A stretch of DNA of 64,000 nt from an uncultured Prevotella sp. (GCA_937898715.1 CALEKA010000020.1:1-64000); one strand, 5' to 3'; shown: positions 7,901 to 16,949, counted from the stretch's first letter. A program made the numbers and translations. The notes: generated from the letters alone by a model not told the origin.

Positions 7901-9973
7901 ATGAAGAAACTTTTACTACTTCTTGTATTTCTTCTATCTCTGCCTGCCGCAGCTCGTAAGCCTATCAAGGTGGCTTGCGTGGGCAATAGCGTAACCTTCG
8001 GCTACAAACTTCCTGATCGAGAACATCAGGCTTACCCCGTGCAACTGCAGCACATGCTGGGCAATGGCTACGACGTGAAGAACTTCGGACATAGCGGAGC
8101 AACACTGCTCTACAAAGGGCACAATCCCTACGTGAAGCTTCCTGAATTTCGAGCTGCTATGGACTTTAAGCCCGATCTCGTAGTGATCCATCTCGGACTC
8201 AACGATACCGACCCGCGAGATTGGCCTCACTACTCCGATGAGTTTATCCCCAACTATAGGGCACTGATTGACTCTTTCAGAGTGGCCAATCCGCAAGCAA
8301 AGATCTGGATTTGCTTAATGTCGCCCATCTTCCACGATCATCATCGTTTTGATAGTGGCACACGCTTGTGGCATAGCCTTATTCAGCAACGCATCAAGCA
8401 AGTGGCACAGACTTATGGTGTGGGCTTAATTGACCTTTATTCTCCTCTTCACCCCTACCCCAACCTCTTTCCCGATGCACTTCATCCCGACCCAGAGGGA
8501 GCAAAGATCTTAGCTCACACAGTCTATCAGAACATCACGGGCGACTTTGGCGGACTTACCTTGCCTTCCACTTACGGAAGCGGCATGGTGCTCCAACGAG
8601 AAGAGCCTATCACGCTGCAAGGCACAGCGAATGCTGGAGAACGAGTTAAGGTAAATTTCCACGGACAGAAAGCGGAAGCTATAGCAGAAGCCAATGGTCA
8701 ATGGCAAGTAACATTCCCTGCCGAAAAGGCTGGCGGTCCTTACGAACTGAGTTTTAAAGCGGGCAGTCAGCTACGTGTATTCAACGATGTATGGGTGGGC
8801 GAGGTATGGCTCTGCTCTGGTCAATCGAATATGGAACTTATCATACCGCGCACTCGCACTGCACGCGAAGACTTAGCTGCAGCCGACACCTGTTCCAGAC
8901 TTCACCTATATAATATGCCTTCCATCATCCCCACCTACGCTCAGGTATGGGATTCTACCCGACTCGACTCTGTCAATCATCTACTCTACGTACAGTCTGG
9001 TCAGTGGAAGCGCTCAAGCAGAGAAGTTGCCAAGCGATTCTCATCTATTGCATTCAACTTCGGCCGTATGCTTGCCGACAGCTTAGGTTGCCACATAGGC
9101 ATTATCAGCAATGCCGTAGGCGGTTCGGGCTGCGAGAACTGGATCGACCGCTCTACACTTGAAGAACACTTTCCCGCTATCCTCCGCAATTGGAGGCACA
9201 ACGATTTCATCATGGGATGGATGCGCGATCGTGCTAATTTAAACACGAAGAAGGCGACTTCACGCTTGCAACGCCATCCCTACGAACCCGCCTACCTCTT
9301 TGAAAGTGCCATATTGCCACTCAAGGGATACAACATTAAGGGTGCCGTGTGGTATCAGGGCGAATCAAATGCAGAGAACATGGAAGTGCACGAACGCTTA
9401 TTCCCGCTCTTGGAACAGAGCTGGCGCAATTTCTTCAACCAGCCTCAACTTCCATTCTACGTCGTGCAACTCTCGTCCATTGCCACACGCCCTTCATGGC
9501 CCGCCTTCCGAGATAGTCAGCGCAGATTAGCCGAAGCGCTTCCCAATACATGGATTTCGGTATGCTCCGACCTCGGTGACTCGCTCGATGTACATCCTAC
9601 TCATAAGCGTGAAGTAGCAGACCGATTGGCTCTCTCTGCGCTCAATCATACTTATCATCACGCTTGCACACCTTCAGGTCCGCTTTATAAGAGTTTCACT
9701 GCTACGGAAGCCCATCAAGCCATCGTAACGTTTGACTATGCCGATGGAATGCATGCTGCCAACGGAGCGAAGATCATAGGCTTCGAAGTAGCAGGAGCAG
9801 ATGGCATATACCACGTGGCTGAAGCTTCTGTAAGCGGAAGCACCATCCATCTTAACTGCAAGGAAGTAGATCATATCCTCGCCGTACGCTATGCATGGCA
9901 ACCATTTACTCATGCCAACTTGGTGAATGCAGCCAATCTACCAGCCTCTACGTTTCGCGATGTGCATGAGTAA
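7901..9973 (+). CDS. Sialate O-acetylesterase with N-terminal SGNH hydrolase domain
   Basis: Secreted or periplasmic esterase, 690 residues. A signal peptide (MKKLLLLLVFLLSLPAAA, 1-18) is followed by an SGNH/GDSL hydrolase domain (about 20-205) with GNSVTFGY (block I, Asn in place of the usual Asp), GLND (block III) and DALHPD (block V). The second half (about 210-690) is the sialate O-acetylesterase (SASA) domain, with WLCSGQSNMEL containing the nucleophile Ser, WYQGESNAEN, and DVHPTHK with the catalytic His. The known two-domain Bacteroides fragilis EstA has this architecture and removes O-acetyl groups from host sialic acids. It lies 34 bp downstream of the phosphatase gene and is followed by a strong hairpin. 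Confidence 0.93.
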   Translation: MKKLLLLLVFLLSLPAAARKPIKVACVGNSVTFGYKLPDREHQAYPVQLQHMLGNGYDVKNFGHSGATLLYKGHNPYVKLPEFRAAMDFKPDLVVIHLGLNDTDPRDWPHYSDEFIPNYRALIDSFRVANPQAKIWICLMSPIFHDHHRFDSGTRLWHSLIQQRIKQVAQTYGVGLIDLYSPLHPYPNLFPDALHPDPEGAKILAHTVYQNITGDFGGLTLPSTYGSGMVLQREEPITLQGTANAGERVKVNFHGQKAEAIAEANGQWQVTFPAEKAGGPYELSFKAGSQLRVFNDVWVGEVWLCSGQSNMELIIPRTRTAREDLAAADTCSRLHLYNMPSIIPTYAQVWDSTRLDSVNHLLYVQSGQWKRSSREVAKRFSSIAFNFGRMLADSLGCHIGIISNAVGGSGCENWIDRSTLEEHFPAILRNWRHNDFIMGWMRDRANLNTKKATSRLQRHPYEPAYLFESAILPLKGYNIKGAVWYQGESNAENMEVHERLFPLLEQSWRNFFNQPQLPFYVVQLSSIATRPSWPAFRDSQRRLAEALPNTWISVCSDLGDSLDVHPTHKREVADRLALSALNHTYHHACTPSGPLYKSFTATEAHQAIVTFDYADGMHAANGAKIIGFEVAGADGIYHVAEASVSGSTIHLNCKEVDHILAVRYAWQPFTHANLVNAANLPASTFRDVHE

Positions 9974-10004
9974 AGTGTGGAAGTGAATATCTAAGTACAT
10001 AAAC

Positions 10005-10060
10005 AAAAGAGGCAACCTCTTTCGATAGTAATATGCTTATCGAAAGAGGTTGCCTCTTTT
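10005..10060. terminator. Bidirectional terminator, 23-bp perfect stem
   Basis: AAAAGAGGCAACCTCTTTC plus GATA (10005-10027) is perfectly complementary to 10038-10060, with a 10-nt loop. Both ends carry A/T runs. It sits between the convergent esterase and FadL-like genes and can terminate both. Confidence 0.9.
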
Positions 10061-10080
10061 AATGTAGACTATTGAGTTTT

Positions 10081-11664
10081 TTAGAAATCAATTTCAAGTC
10101 CGAGACCGAATACATCGTTCGTACGGTGGAAGTTGTCACGGCCCGCTGTAGAATAATTTGCTAAACCTGTAGCAATCTGCTGTACAGCACCTGCTTCGGT
10201 TTGGATCTGGCCCAAGCGATTCTGAAGCGCAGCTTTCTGTGCGTCAGGCAAATTGGGGTTTGCCAATGCTTGTCTTATCTGGGCTACCCCCTCAGAGAGT
10301 TGAGTAGTAACGTCAGTCAGCTTACCTGCGAAGCCGCCCTTCAAGTTGTAGAAGTCTTGCTGCTCACGTTCGTAGTGCTTATAGAACGTCTTGAAATACG
10401 ACATATTGAGCGCCACCTTCTTGCGCAATTGGAAACGTGCACCAAAGCCTACAGAGTTGGAGTTGGTCACAAAACTCATATCGCTGATAAACTTGCTATT
10501 TTTACCCAATCCATAGTTGGTGGTCTGCCATCCAGCACTAACCGTCCAACGCTTTGCCACGTCAACTTCTGCGCCAGCCAATACTTCCCAACCGCCATTT
10601 TCAAGGTAGTTGTGACGATTCTCGTGCTGAGTGGCCTGCTTGTCGAAGTAGTAGTGGAAACCTCCGTGCAGACGAATAGAAGGAAGCACTTCATAACGCA
10701 CACCAAGAGCAAGGATTGCGGGAATATCGGCTTTTACCTTCTTGCCATCGTCGTACTCTGAGAGGCCGCTCGTATTGACACCTGCTTGATTCTTTAGGCG
10801 GAGACGAGTCTTAAACTCATACTTAGCAGCAAGGTTTACCTTACCAATCTTCCAGTCGGCACTGATAATGGGAGTAAAGCCCCAACCAGTCTGGTCGCAG
10901 TTGAGTTCCTTATCCGTTACCAACGATGTGAAGTCTGGCATATTTTGGTTTTCGAAGAATGTTGTCGCAGGCATATTGACTGTACCTGTAGGAGTAGCCA
11001 CATCCACGCTGATGTTGCGCACATAGCCATAGTAGTTACATTGTGCATAGATGACGCGGCCGCCTACGCTGACATTGAAGTTTGGAGTAATCTTATAACC
11101 TACGCCAAACTGGCCACCGAAGTAGTACTGACGTCCCTGCATGTGCGTCTCCATGCTATAACCATTGACAGCACCTGGAGCAATAGCACCCACCAATACG
11201 GGAAGCATTGCCACCTGACTTTCGAATGAGGGCAAGCCATCAGAGAACTTACACTTACCGCCACCACCGGTGATGCCGAAATGGAATGAGGCAAACCAGC
11301 GTTCTCCCACACGTGATAAGTCAAAAGAGGGGATTACGGGAGCTTTTGCCTTTCCTTCGAAACGCTTAAACCCATCCTTATCGTTCTTAACTCCATTGAC
11401 TGTACCATAGGCAAAGGGGGCAAACACGGTCTCGTCCGTACGTGTCTGATAAGCACTCTGCAAGTCGAAGCCCATGTGCCATCCTTGCGACAAGAATCCC
11501 AAACCGGCAGGATTGAAATAAGCACCGTCTATGGCAATGGCTGCATCGCGGGCGGGATTGCGCAAGAAGCTTACGCTCTGATTAGTGTTGGTCAGATAGC
11601 CACCGGCTTGAGCAGCTGTAGCGGCGCTCAATGCGAGCGCGGCTGTTAGGATTGATTTTCTCAT
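10081..11664 (-). CDS. OmpP1/FadL-family outer membrane protein
   Basis: Predicted outer-membrane beta-barrel of the FadL/TodX type, possibly for uptake of hydrophobic compounds. The start MRKSILTAALALSAATAAQA is a clear signal peptide. The frame extends 27 codons further upstream through the promoter, so I reject the longer start. The mature N-terminus GGYLTNTNQSVSFLRNPARDA and the nearby FNPAGL motif are FadL-family hallmarks; the rest is beta-rich and ends in IDF, with the aromatic C-terminus of barrel proteins. About 527 residues. A Gln/Ala-rich loop (about 470-515) with coiled-coil character is longer than usual. The ligand is unknown. Confidence 0.9.
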   Translation of the reverse strand: MRKSILTAALALSAATAAQAGGYLTNTNQSVSFLRNPARDAAIAIDGAYFNPAGLGFLSQGWHMGFDLQSAYQTRTDETVFAPFAYGTVNGVKNDKDGFKRFEGKAKAPVIPSFDLSRVGERWFASFHFGITGGGGKCKFSDGLPSFESQVAMLPVLVGAIAPGAVNGYSMETHMQGRQYYFGGQFGVGYKITPNFNVSVGGRVIYAQCNYYGYVRNISVDVATPTGTVNMPATTFFENQNMPDFTSLVTDKELNCDQTGWGFTPIISADWKIGKVNLAAKYEFKTRLRLKNQAGVNTSGLSEYDDGKKVKADIPAILALGVRYEVLPSIRLHGGFHYYFDKQATQHENRHNYLENGGWEVLAGAEVDVAKRWTVSAGWQTTNYGLGKNSKFISDMSFVTNSNSVGFGARFQLRKKVALNMSYFKTFYKHYEREQQDFYNLKGGFAGKLTDVTTQLSEGVAQIRQALANPNLPDAQKAALQNRLGQIQTEAGAVQQIATGLANYSTAGRDNFHRTNDVFGLGLEIDF

Positions 11665-11694
11665 TATTTTCCTTTTCTTTGTTCTAAACGGCGG

Positions 11695-11725
11695 CAAAAG
11701 TACGAATATTTTGCACAACAGCAAA
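11695..11725 (-). promoter_or_regulatory. Promoter of the FadL-like gene
   Basis: On the minus strand TTTG (11722-11725), 19 nt, then TACTTTTG (11695-11702). This is a full match to the Bacteroidetes TTTG-N19-TAnnTTTG promoter, 30 nt upstream of the start at 11664. Confidence 0.85.
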
Positions 11726-11759
11726 GAATATGAGCAAATATTCACTGAAAACCGAGAGA

Positions 11760-11975
11760 GTTTGGAGTTAAGAGGTGAGTTTGGAGTTTTAAGGTTATGA
11801 GGTTATAAAGTATGTATTAGAACAAACAACGACCTTTATAAAACAATTATGAGATTATAAAGCCCCTATGGTAACTTTATAACCTCATAACCTTAAAACT
11901 TTAAACTAGCACGACCTGTCGTGCTAATAACCTCATAACCTTAAAACTTTAAACTAACACGACCTGTCGTGCTAT
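11760..11975. repeat. Repeats: GGTTATAAAG family and a 48-bp tandem duplication with hairpin
   Basis: 11760-11810 holds GAGTTTGGAG/GGTTATGAGGTTATAAAG words. 11881-11928 is repeated almost exactly at 11929-11975 (48-bp unit). Each unit contains CCTCATAACCTTAAAACTTT, complementary to those words, and ends with the hairpin TAGCACGAC-CT-GTCGTGCTA or its near copy. The second copy reaches the stop codon of the acyltransferase gene, so it may act as its terminator. Confidence 0.8.
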
Positions 11976-12721
11976 TGGTCATCATTCTTCACATACCCTT
12001 GATATTTCTCAGGGAGAGCAGACATGATAACGTCGTAAGATTGCTGCATAGTCTGCTTAATATCCTCTGCACTATGCGAAGCGGGGAAGATAGGCTTGTG
12101 AATGACCAAGCGCATGGCATGATGATGAACAAAGTTGATGCCCGCCATGCGCGTGAGCACATCGAAAGAGCCATCTATCGTGATGGGCACTACGGGGAGT
12201 TGCAGTTCATCAGCCAAGACGAAAGCCCCCTTACGGAATATTCCCATATGTCCCGTAAAAGTGCGAGCACCCTCAGGGAATACTACGAGCGATGTACCTC
12301 CCTGCAAAGTAGCCCTACCCTGCTCTATGGTGTGCTTAATGGCTTTCGGACTGGACTTGTCTACAAAGATATGACGTGCTTTCTCACAAGCATAGCCCAC
12401 GAGAGGCATCTTGCGAAGTGCCTTCTTCATCATCCACTTGAAGTTACGACCTAAATAGCCATAGATCAAGAAGATATCCATCGGTCCTTGATGATTGGCT
12501 ACAAAGACGTAGCTCTGATGATGGTCTATGTTCTCGCGCCCCTCCACATGAATCGGAAGCAACAACACTCTGCACACTAAGCGCGACCATACCATACCAG
12601 GATAATAGCCAAACACGTGAGCATTGAATAGCCCGCCTACAATGGTAACCAATGCGGTAATGACTGTAGCCACAAGGATGATGGGCAAAGCGATAAAGAG
12701 TTGATATAGTTTGTATATCAT
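11972..12721 (-). CDS. 1-acyl-sn-glycerol-3-phosphate acyltransferase (PlsC family)
   Basis: Membrane-associated acyltransferase, expected to acylate lysophosphatidate to phosphatidate in phospholipid synthesis. An N-terminal hydrophobic helix (about 6-30) precedes the catalytic motif NHQGPMDIF (His77 to Asp82, the NHx4D motif) and the FPEGART motif (about 148-154), which binds the glycerophosphate. 249 residues, normal length. It lies downstream of pyrC (59-bp gap) on the same strand. Related lyso-lipid acyltransferases share these motifs, so the exact acceptor is inferred. Confidence 0.9.
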   Translation of the reverse strand: MIYKLYQLFIALPIILVATVITALVTIVGGLFNAHVFGYYPGMVWSRLVCRVLLLPIHVEGRENIDHHQSYVFVANHQGPMDIFLIYGYLGRNFKWMMKKALRKMPLVGYACEKARHIFVDKSSPKAIKHTIEQGRATLQGGTSLVVFPEGARTFTGHMGIFRKGAFVLADELQLPVVPITIDGSFDVLTRMAGINFVHHHAMRLVIHKPIFPASHSAEDIKQTMQQSYDVIMSALPEKYQGYVKNDDQ

Positions 12722-12780
12722 AGAGAAGTATAAAGTATAACGTATTACAATATTACTTACTACCCCGTTAACTTGTAGAC

Positions 12781-14121
12781 TTAACGATCATAGCATACGG
12801 GTTGACCACGGAATTTTTCGTCTGTTACATGTCCTCTATTGAAGATGGGGAAACCATTACAGAAAGTGCGCTCCACACGCCAATGGAACACGTGGCCCTC
12901 AAGCGGACTCCAATTGCACTTACTCTGTATGCGATTGGGCGTAAGCGTCCAAGGCACTTGAGGACGTACCATGACGATATCGGCCTTGTAGCCCTCGCGC
13001 AGATAGCCACGACTCTCTATCTGAAGTAGATCGGCAGGATTGTGACACATCAGGCGCACTAAGCGCTCTATACTAAGCACACCCTTATCGACCAACTCGA
13101 GCATTGACACCAAAGAGAACTGAATGATAGGCATTCCCGAAGCTGCTACTGCGCACCCTCCCACCTTGTCGGCCATGCGATGCGGTGCATGGTCTGTACC
13201 AATCGTACGAATTCTGCCGTCGGTGAGAGCTGCTCGGAGCGCATCTCGATCGGCACGCGTCTTGATAGCTGGATTGACCTTGATACGGCTGCCCAGGCGA
13301 GCATAGTCTTCGTCGCAAAACATCAGATGACCTACGCAGGCTTCAGCTGTAATCTGAGCGTCATCTGGCTGAAAGAGATCCAGCTCTCGTGCCGTTGAGA
13401 TATGAGCCACATGCAATCGAGCTCCCGCTTCACGAGCCAAAGAGATGGCTTGCTTGGTAGATTCGTAACAAGCCTCCTCGCTTCTTATCTCTGGATGGTG
13501 CTCCACCGAAGGATCGGGACCATAGAGAGCCTGCGCACGCTTCATATTCTCATTAATAATATCGGTGCGCTCGCAGTGAGCCATCACAGGAAGTTTTGCA
13601 GATTCGAATATTGCTTTCAGTGCGCGCTCATTGTCTACGAGCATGTTGCCCGTTGACGACCCCATGAAGAGTTTTACTCCCGCCACCTTGCGCGGATTGA
13701 GTTTCGCTAATTCATAGGCATTGCCTGCTGTAGCGCCAAAGAACAGGCCATAGTTGACCACACTCTTAGAGGCTGCTATCGCCCATTTTTCTTCAAAGGC
13801 TTGCTCTGTCGTGGTCTGTGGTATGCAGTTGGGCATATCAAACACTGTGGTTACACCTCCAGCCGCTGCTGCACGGCTTTCCGAACAGAAATCTCCCTTC
13901 TGAGTCAGACCTGGATCGCGGAAATGCACGTGATCATCTATCAAGCCTGGCAGGACGTAGCATCCCTCCCCGTCGATGGTTTCATCTACAGGGATAGATG
14001 GTTCAGCATCCTGACCTTCTATCACTTCGTCTATGCGATCATCGTCTATCACGAGCGTACCTACATAGCTACGTCCCTCGTTGACGATAGTAGCATTCTT
14101 GATTTGTATACGGAAATGCAT
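12781..14121 (-). CDS. pyrC: Dihydroorotase
   Basis: Zinc amidohydrolase that cyclises carbamoyl aspartate to dihydroorotate in de novo pyrimidine synthesis. 446 residues, matching class I dihydroorotases. Metal ligands are visible in DHVHFRDPG (about 63-71), VAHISTARE and GTDHAPH; the region around KLFMGSSTGNM holds the lysine that may be carboxylated. It is preceded by the mannosyltransferase-like gene (197-bp gap holding an inverted repeat) and followed by the acyltransferase gene. Amidohydrolases such as hydantoinase and allantoinase are similar, but the HFRDPG and GTDHAPH wording is that of dihydroorotase. Confidence 0.93.
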   Translation of the reverse strand: MHFRIQIKNATIVNEGRSYVGTLVIDDDRIDEVIEGQDAEPSIPVDETIDGEGCYVLPGLIDDHVHFRDPGLTQKGDFCSESRAAAAGGVTTVFDMPNCIPQTTTEQAFEEKWAIAASKSVVNYGLFFGATAGNAYELAKLNPRKVAGVKLFMGSSTGNMLVDNERALKAIFESAKLPVMAHCERTDIINENMKRAQALYGPDPSVEHHPEIRSEEACYESTKQAISLAREAGARLHVAHISTARELDLFQPDDAQITAEACVGHLMFCDEDYARLGSRIKVNPAIKTRADRDALRAALTDGRIRTIGTDHAPHRMADKVGGCAVAASGMPIIQFSLVSMLELVDKGVLSIERLVRLMCHNPADLLQIESRGYLREGYKADIVMVRPQVPWTLTPNRIQSKCNWSPLEGHVFHWRVERTFCNGFPIFNRGHVTDEKFRGQPVCYDR

Positions 14122-14149
14122 GCTTCTCTTCTATTTTAGTGGATGTGGT

Positions 14150-14307
14150 ATTTCAGATACGAGTTAACGAGTTGACAAGTTAACGGGTAAGTATGTCTTG
14201 CACTTTGCTTCAATAACAACGAGTACTTGTAAGGTTTATCAGAAGATATTCGATAAAACAACAAACTTACTCGTTAACCCGTCAACTCGTTAGCTCGTAT
14301 CCGAAAT
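14150..14307. repeat. Inverted repeat whose arms are 8-bp tandem repeats
   Basis: Left arm 14150-14192 and right arm 14265-14307 are complementary at 38 of 43 positions. The left arm contains four 8-mers in tandem: GAGTTAAC, GAGTTGAC, AAGTTAAC, GGGTAAGT. The right arm has the same 8-bp periodicity. The 72-bp centre has no gene. The element lies between two minus-strand genes. Confidence 0.85.
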
Positions 14308-14318
14308 CCGTCAACGTT

Positions 14319-15071
14319 TTACTTCTTAGCCGGCTTGATCTTGCCCGTCATGGCAGCCCAACGCAGACGCATCACGCCGAAGAGGGCTTCACCGAATATG
14401 CCACCGCTCATCTTGCTCGTACCGAGTTCGCGGTTAACGAAAATGACAGGAACTTCCTTGATCTTAAAGCCCAATTTGTAGGCCGTAAACTTCATCTCGA
14501 TCTGGAAAGCATATCCTTTGAAGCGGATGGCATCGAGGTCGATCGTTTCAAGCACTTTGCGGCGATAGCATACGAATCCCGCAGTCGTATCGTGGAGAGG
14601 CACTCCCGTTATGGTGCGCACATACTTAGAAGCATAATAGCTCATGAGCACACGTCCCATAGGCCAATTGACCACATTGACACCGCTTACATAGCGCGAA
14701 CCTACCGCTACGTCGTAACCATCCTTAGCGCATGCATCATAGAGGCGAGGCAAATCTTTTGGCGCATGACTGAAATCGGCATCCATTTCGAAGATGTAGT
14801 CGTAACCATGCTCAATGGCCCACTTGAAGCCTGTGATGTAAGCTGTACCCAAACCGAGTTTACCGCTACGCTGGATGAGGTGAACTTCATTCTTAAACTC
14901 ATCTGCCATCAAGCGTTTTACGATATCAGCCGTTCCATCGGGCGATCCGTCATCGATCACAAGGATATGAAAGGCATGCTCCTCGCGACCCAACACTGCG
15001 CGGATGATGTTTTCTATGTTCTCTTTCTCGTTGTAGGTAGGAATGATTACAACGCTGTCACTCTTTTCCAT
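14319..15071 (-). CDS. Polyprenol monophosphomannose synthase-like glycosyltransferase (GT2)
   Basis: GT-A fold transferase, 250 residues, of the dolichol-phosphate mannosyltransferase type. It probably charges undecaprenyl phosphate with a hexose as a donor for envelope glycosylation. Motifs: IPTYNEKENIE near the N-terminus, VIDDGSPDGTADIV (about 36-49), EMDADFSHAP with the metal-binding DAD (about 96-105), and GSRYVSG. No transmembrane segments follow the catalytic domain, as in the short DPM1 class. A TACTTTTG box at 15164-15171 drives it. It is likely the first gene of a group with pyrC and the acyltransferase. Confidence 0.88.
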   Translation of the reverse strand: MEKSDSVVIIPTYNEKENIENIIRAVLGREEHAFHILVIDDGSPDGTADIVKRLMADEFKNEVHLIQRSGKLGLGTAYITGFKWAIEHGYDYIFEMDADFSHAPKDLPRLYDACAKDGYDVAVGSRYVSGVNVVNWPMGRVLMSYYASKYVRTITGVPLHDTTAGFVCYRRKVLETIDLDAIRFKGYAFQIEMKFTAYKLGFKIKEVPVIFVNRELGTSKMSGGIFGEALFGVMRLRWAAMTGKIKPAKK

Positions 15072-15163
15072 TTGCTGAAAGTTTTGTTTATTTAAGTCTT
15101 GGCTTTACCCCAAATGTGGGAGAAAATACAAGTTGTGCACCTTTTCCGTGCATTCTTTGCGTG

Positions 15164-15171
15164 CAAAAGTA
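15164..15171 (-). promoter_or_regulatory. -7 promoter box for the DPM1-like gene
   Basis: The minus strand reads TACTTTTG, 93 nt upstream of the start at 15071. It is back to back with a plus-strand box at 15193. Confidence 0.6.
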
Positions 15172-15192
15172 AGCATTTTGCCCGACATTGAT

Positions 15193-15200
15193 TAACTTTG
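15193..15200 (+). promoter_or_regulatory. -7 promoter box for the TlpA-like gene
   Basis: TAACTTTGC on the plus strand matches TAnnTTTG. The start codon lies about 128 nt downstream, so the leader is fairly long. Confidence 0.55.
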
Positions 15201-15328
15201 CCCACTGAAAACGAACGTTCCAAGCCGCAATAATCGCACATATGCCACATATTGGAGCCTGTTCTTAAGTATATATAAACGCTCAAACACACAACATTCA
15301 ACACATAACGTACTACAACATCAACATC

Positions 15329-16393
15329 ATGAAAAAGTACATCTTATCTCTCTGTATGCTCTGCGCTCTGCCCGTTGCAGCACAGAAGTACAGCGTTGGC
15401 GGACAAGTTCCAGCCGACACAAAAAAGGTATACCTCAAACTTTTAGGCACTCGTCAAACTCCCGACAGCGTAGAAGTGAGCAATGGTACTTTCCACTTCG
15501 AAGGCGATGCCAAAGGAAACACTTTCGCTTACGCTATTACAGATAAAGAAGAAGGCGTAGTCATCGTACTCGATGGCAACGTAACAGTCGACTTTAAAGC
15601 CGACAAAGCATCGGGTACAGCAGAAAACGATGCTTTCCAGACTTGGAAAGAACGCTTTTCTCCGCTTCGCAAGCAAATGGATGCCACTACACAAGAATAT
15701 TACAGCTATCGCAACAGCGGCAAGCAAATTCCCGACAGCGTGATGGCTCGCATCCAAAAAGTGCGTGACGATAGCTACGGCCAGATGATTGACCTGACTC
15801 AAGAATGCTGCAAAGCAAACAAAGACAAGAAGTTCCCCGCTTATTTCCTCGCTCAAGTGGGAAACTCTATGAACAAGGCTGATGTGATTGCATTAGCAGA
15901 AGAAGGCAATCCCGCCTACATGCAGACCAACATCATGGATGGCTTAAAGAAGAGCATCGAGGGATGGAAGCGTCAAGCACCCGGCACAATGTTTACCGAC
16001 CTCGAGATGCAAGACGTTAATGGTAAGACCCACAAACTCTCTGAATACGTGGGCAAAGGCAAATATGTGCTCGTCGACTTCTGGGCTTCTTGGTGTGGAC
16101 CTTGCCGTGCTTCTATGCCTGAAGTGAAGAAACTCTACGAGGCTTACAAGGACAAGGGCTTCGACATCGTAGGTCTTTCATTCGATAGCGACAAGAATGC
16201 TTGGACTGGTGCTATCAAGAAGCTCGACCTCCCTTGGCACCACCTCTCCGACCTTAAGGGTTGGGAATGCGTAGCTGGTAGCATCTATGGTGTTAACGCC
16301 ATTCCTGCCACCCTGCTCATCGGCCCTGACGGCAAGATTATCACCAGCGGACTTGAAGAATCTGCTGCAAAGATTAAGGAGTTGCTGAAGTAA
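15329..16393 (+). CDS. TlpA-like thiol-disulfide oxidoreductase with N-terminal DUF4369-type domain
   Basis: Exported thioredoxin-fold protein, 354 residues. The signal peptide MKKYILSLCMLCALPVAA precedes a beta-rich domain of about 100 residues that resembles the DUF4369 domain common in Bacteroidetes thioredoxin-like proteins (KVYLKLLGTRQTPDSVEV). A helical linker (about 110-215) follows. The C-terminal AhpC/TSA-TlpA domain has the redox motif WASWCGPCRASMPE (about 251-264) and the cis-Pro region AIPATLLI. It likely reduces periplasmic disulfides or maintains cysteines. It stands alone, with its own promoter and terminator. Confidence 0.92.
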   Translation: MKKYILSLCMLCALPVAAQKYSVGGQVPADTKKVYLKLLGTRQTPDSVEVSNGTFHFEGDAKGNTFAYAITDKEEGVVIVLDGNVTVDFKADKASGTAENDAFQTWKERFSPLRKQMDATTQEYYSYRNSGKQIPDSVMARIQKVRDDSYGQMIDLTQECCKANKDKKFPAYFLAQVGNSMNKADVIALAEEGNPAYMQTNIMDGLKKSIEGWKRQAPGTMFTDLEMQDVNGKTHKLSEYVGKGKYVLVDFWASWCGPCRASMPEVKKLYEAYKDKGFDIVGLSFDSDKNAWTGAIKKLDLPWHHLSDLKGWECVAGSIYGVNAIPATLLIGPDGKIITSGLEESAAKIKELLK

Positions 16394-16418
16394 CAAATTC
16401 TCTCCTATTCTTACAGAC

Positions 16419-16462
16419 TAATCGCCTTACCCATTCTATTATTAGAAAGGATAAGGCGATTA
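16419..16462 (+). terminator. Terminator after the TlpA-like gene
   Basis: TAATCGCCTTACCC (16419-16432) pairs with GGATAAGGCGATTA (16449-16462) with one mismatch, followed by TCTTTTT. It lies 26 nt past the stop codon. Confidence 0.85.
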
Positions 16463-16587
16463 TCTTTTTACATCCCCAAAGCATTCTCTATACCGATACT
16501 CAATAACTACTGAGTTTTGATAACAAAAAAGGGGCATAACAAGCATCGACCTTCTTGTATTGTCATTCAAAATAATGTAATTGACGG

Positions 16588-16675
16588 CTCATTTCGTTCG
16601 ATACACACACTCATTTCGTTCGATACGAATGCTCATATCGAACGAAATGAACATTCATATCGAACGATACGAGTC
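16588..16675. repeat. Four-unit 22-bp array with inverting core
   Basis: Units start at 16588, 16610, 16632 and 16654, exactly 22 bp apart. Each is a 4-nt lead (CTCA or TTCA) and a core of about 12 nt, then a variable tail. Units 1-2 have TTTCGTTCGATAC. Unit 3 has TATCGAACGAAAT, the same core in reverse complement, and unit 4 has TATCGAACGATAC. The whole can fold on itself. Confidence 0.85.
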
Positions 16676-16941
16676 ACCAAAAAGGGCTTATAAAGACAAT
16701 TTGCTTATGTTATAGATAAGACGTAATAGTATACACATAAGGTCTGTAATTCTTATTGAAAGGTTTTTAGTAGCTATATCCAAAAAGGCACTTCCCTCTT
16801 CTCCTTGTGTTGCCTTCTTAGGCAGATTGCATGGTGACGTTGATATTCTGAGCTAAAGATCTGGACTGCATAATTGTCAAGCTTTCAACTATATCCGTGC
16901 AATTTAATAACCAGAAGATAGCTGTAGAAACTTAAAATTCT

Positions 16942-16949
16942 TATCTTTG
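16942..16949 (+). promoter_or_regulatory. -7 promoter box for the HU-like gene
   Basis: TATCTTTG, an exact TAnnTTTG match, 30 nt before the ATG at 16980. No strong TTTG at the expected distance. Confidence 0.65.

Noticed and set aside
10081..11745. Longer start of the FadL-like protein
   Set aside because: The extra codons cover the full consensus promoter at 11695-11725, and the signal peptide starts at 11664.
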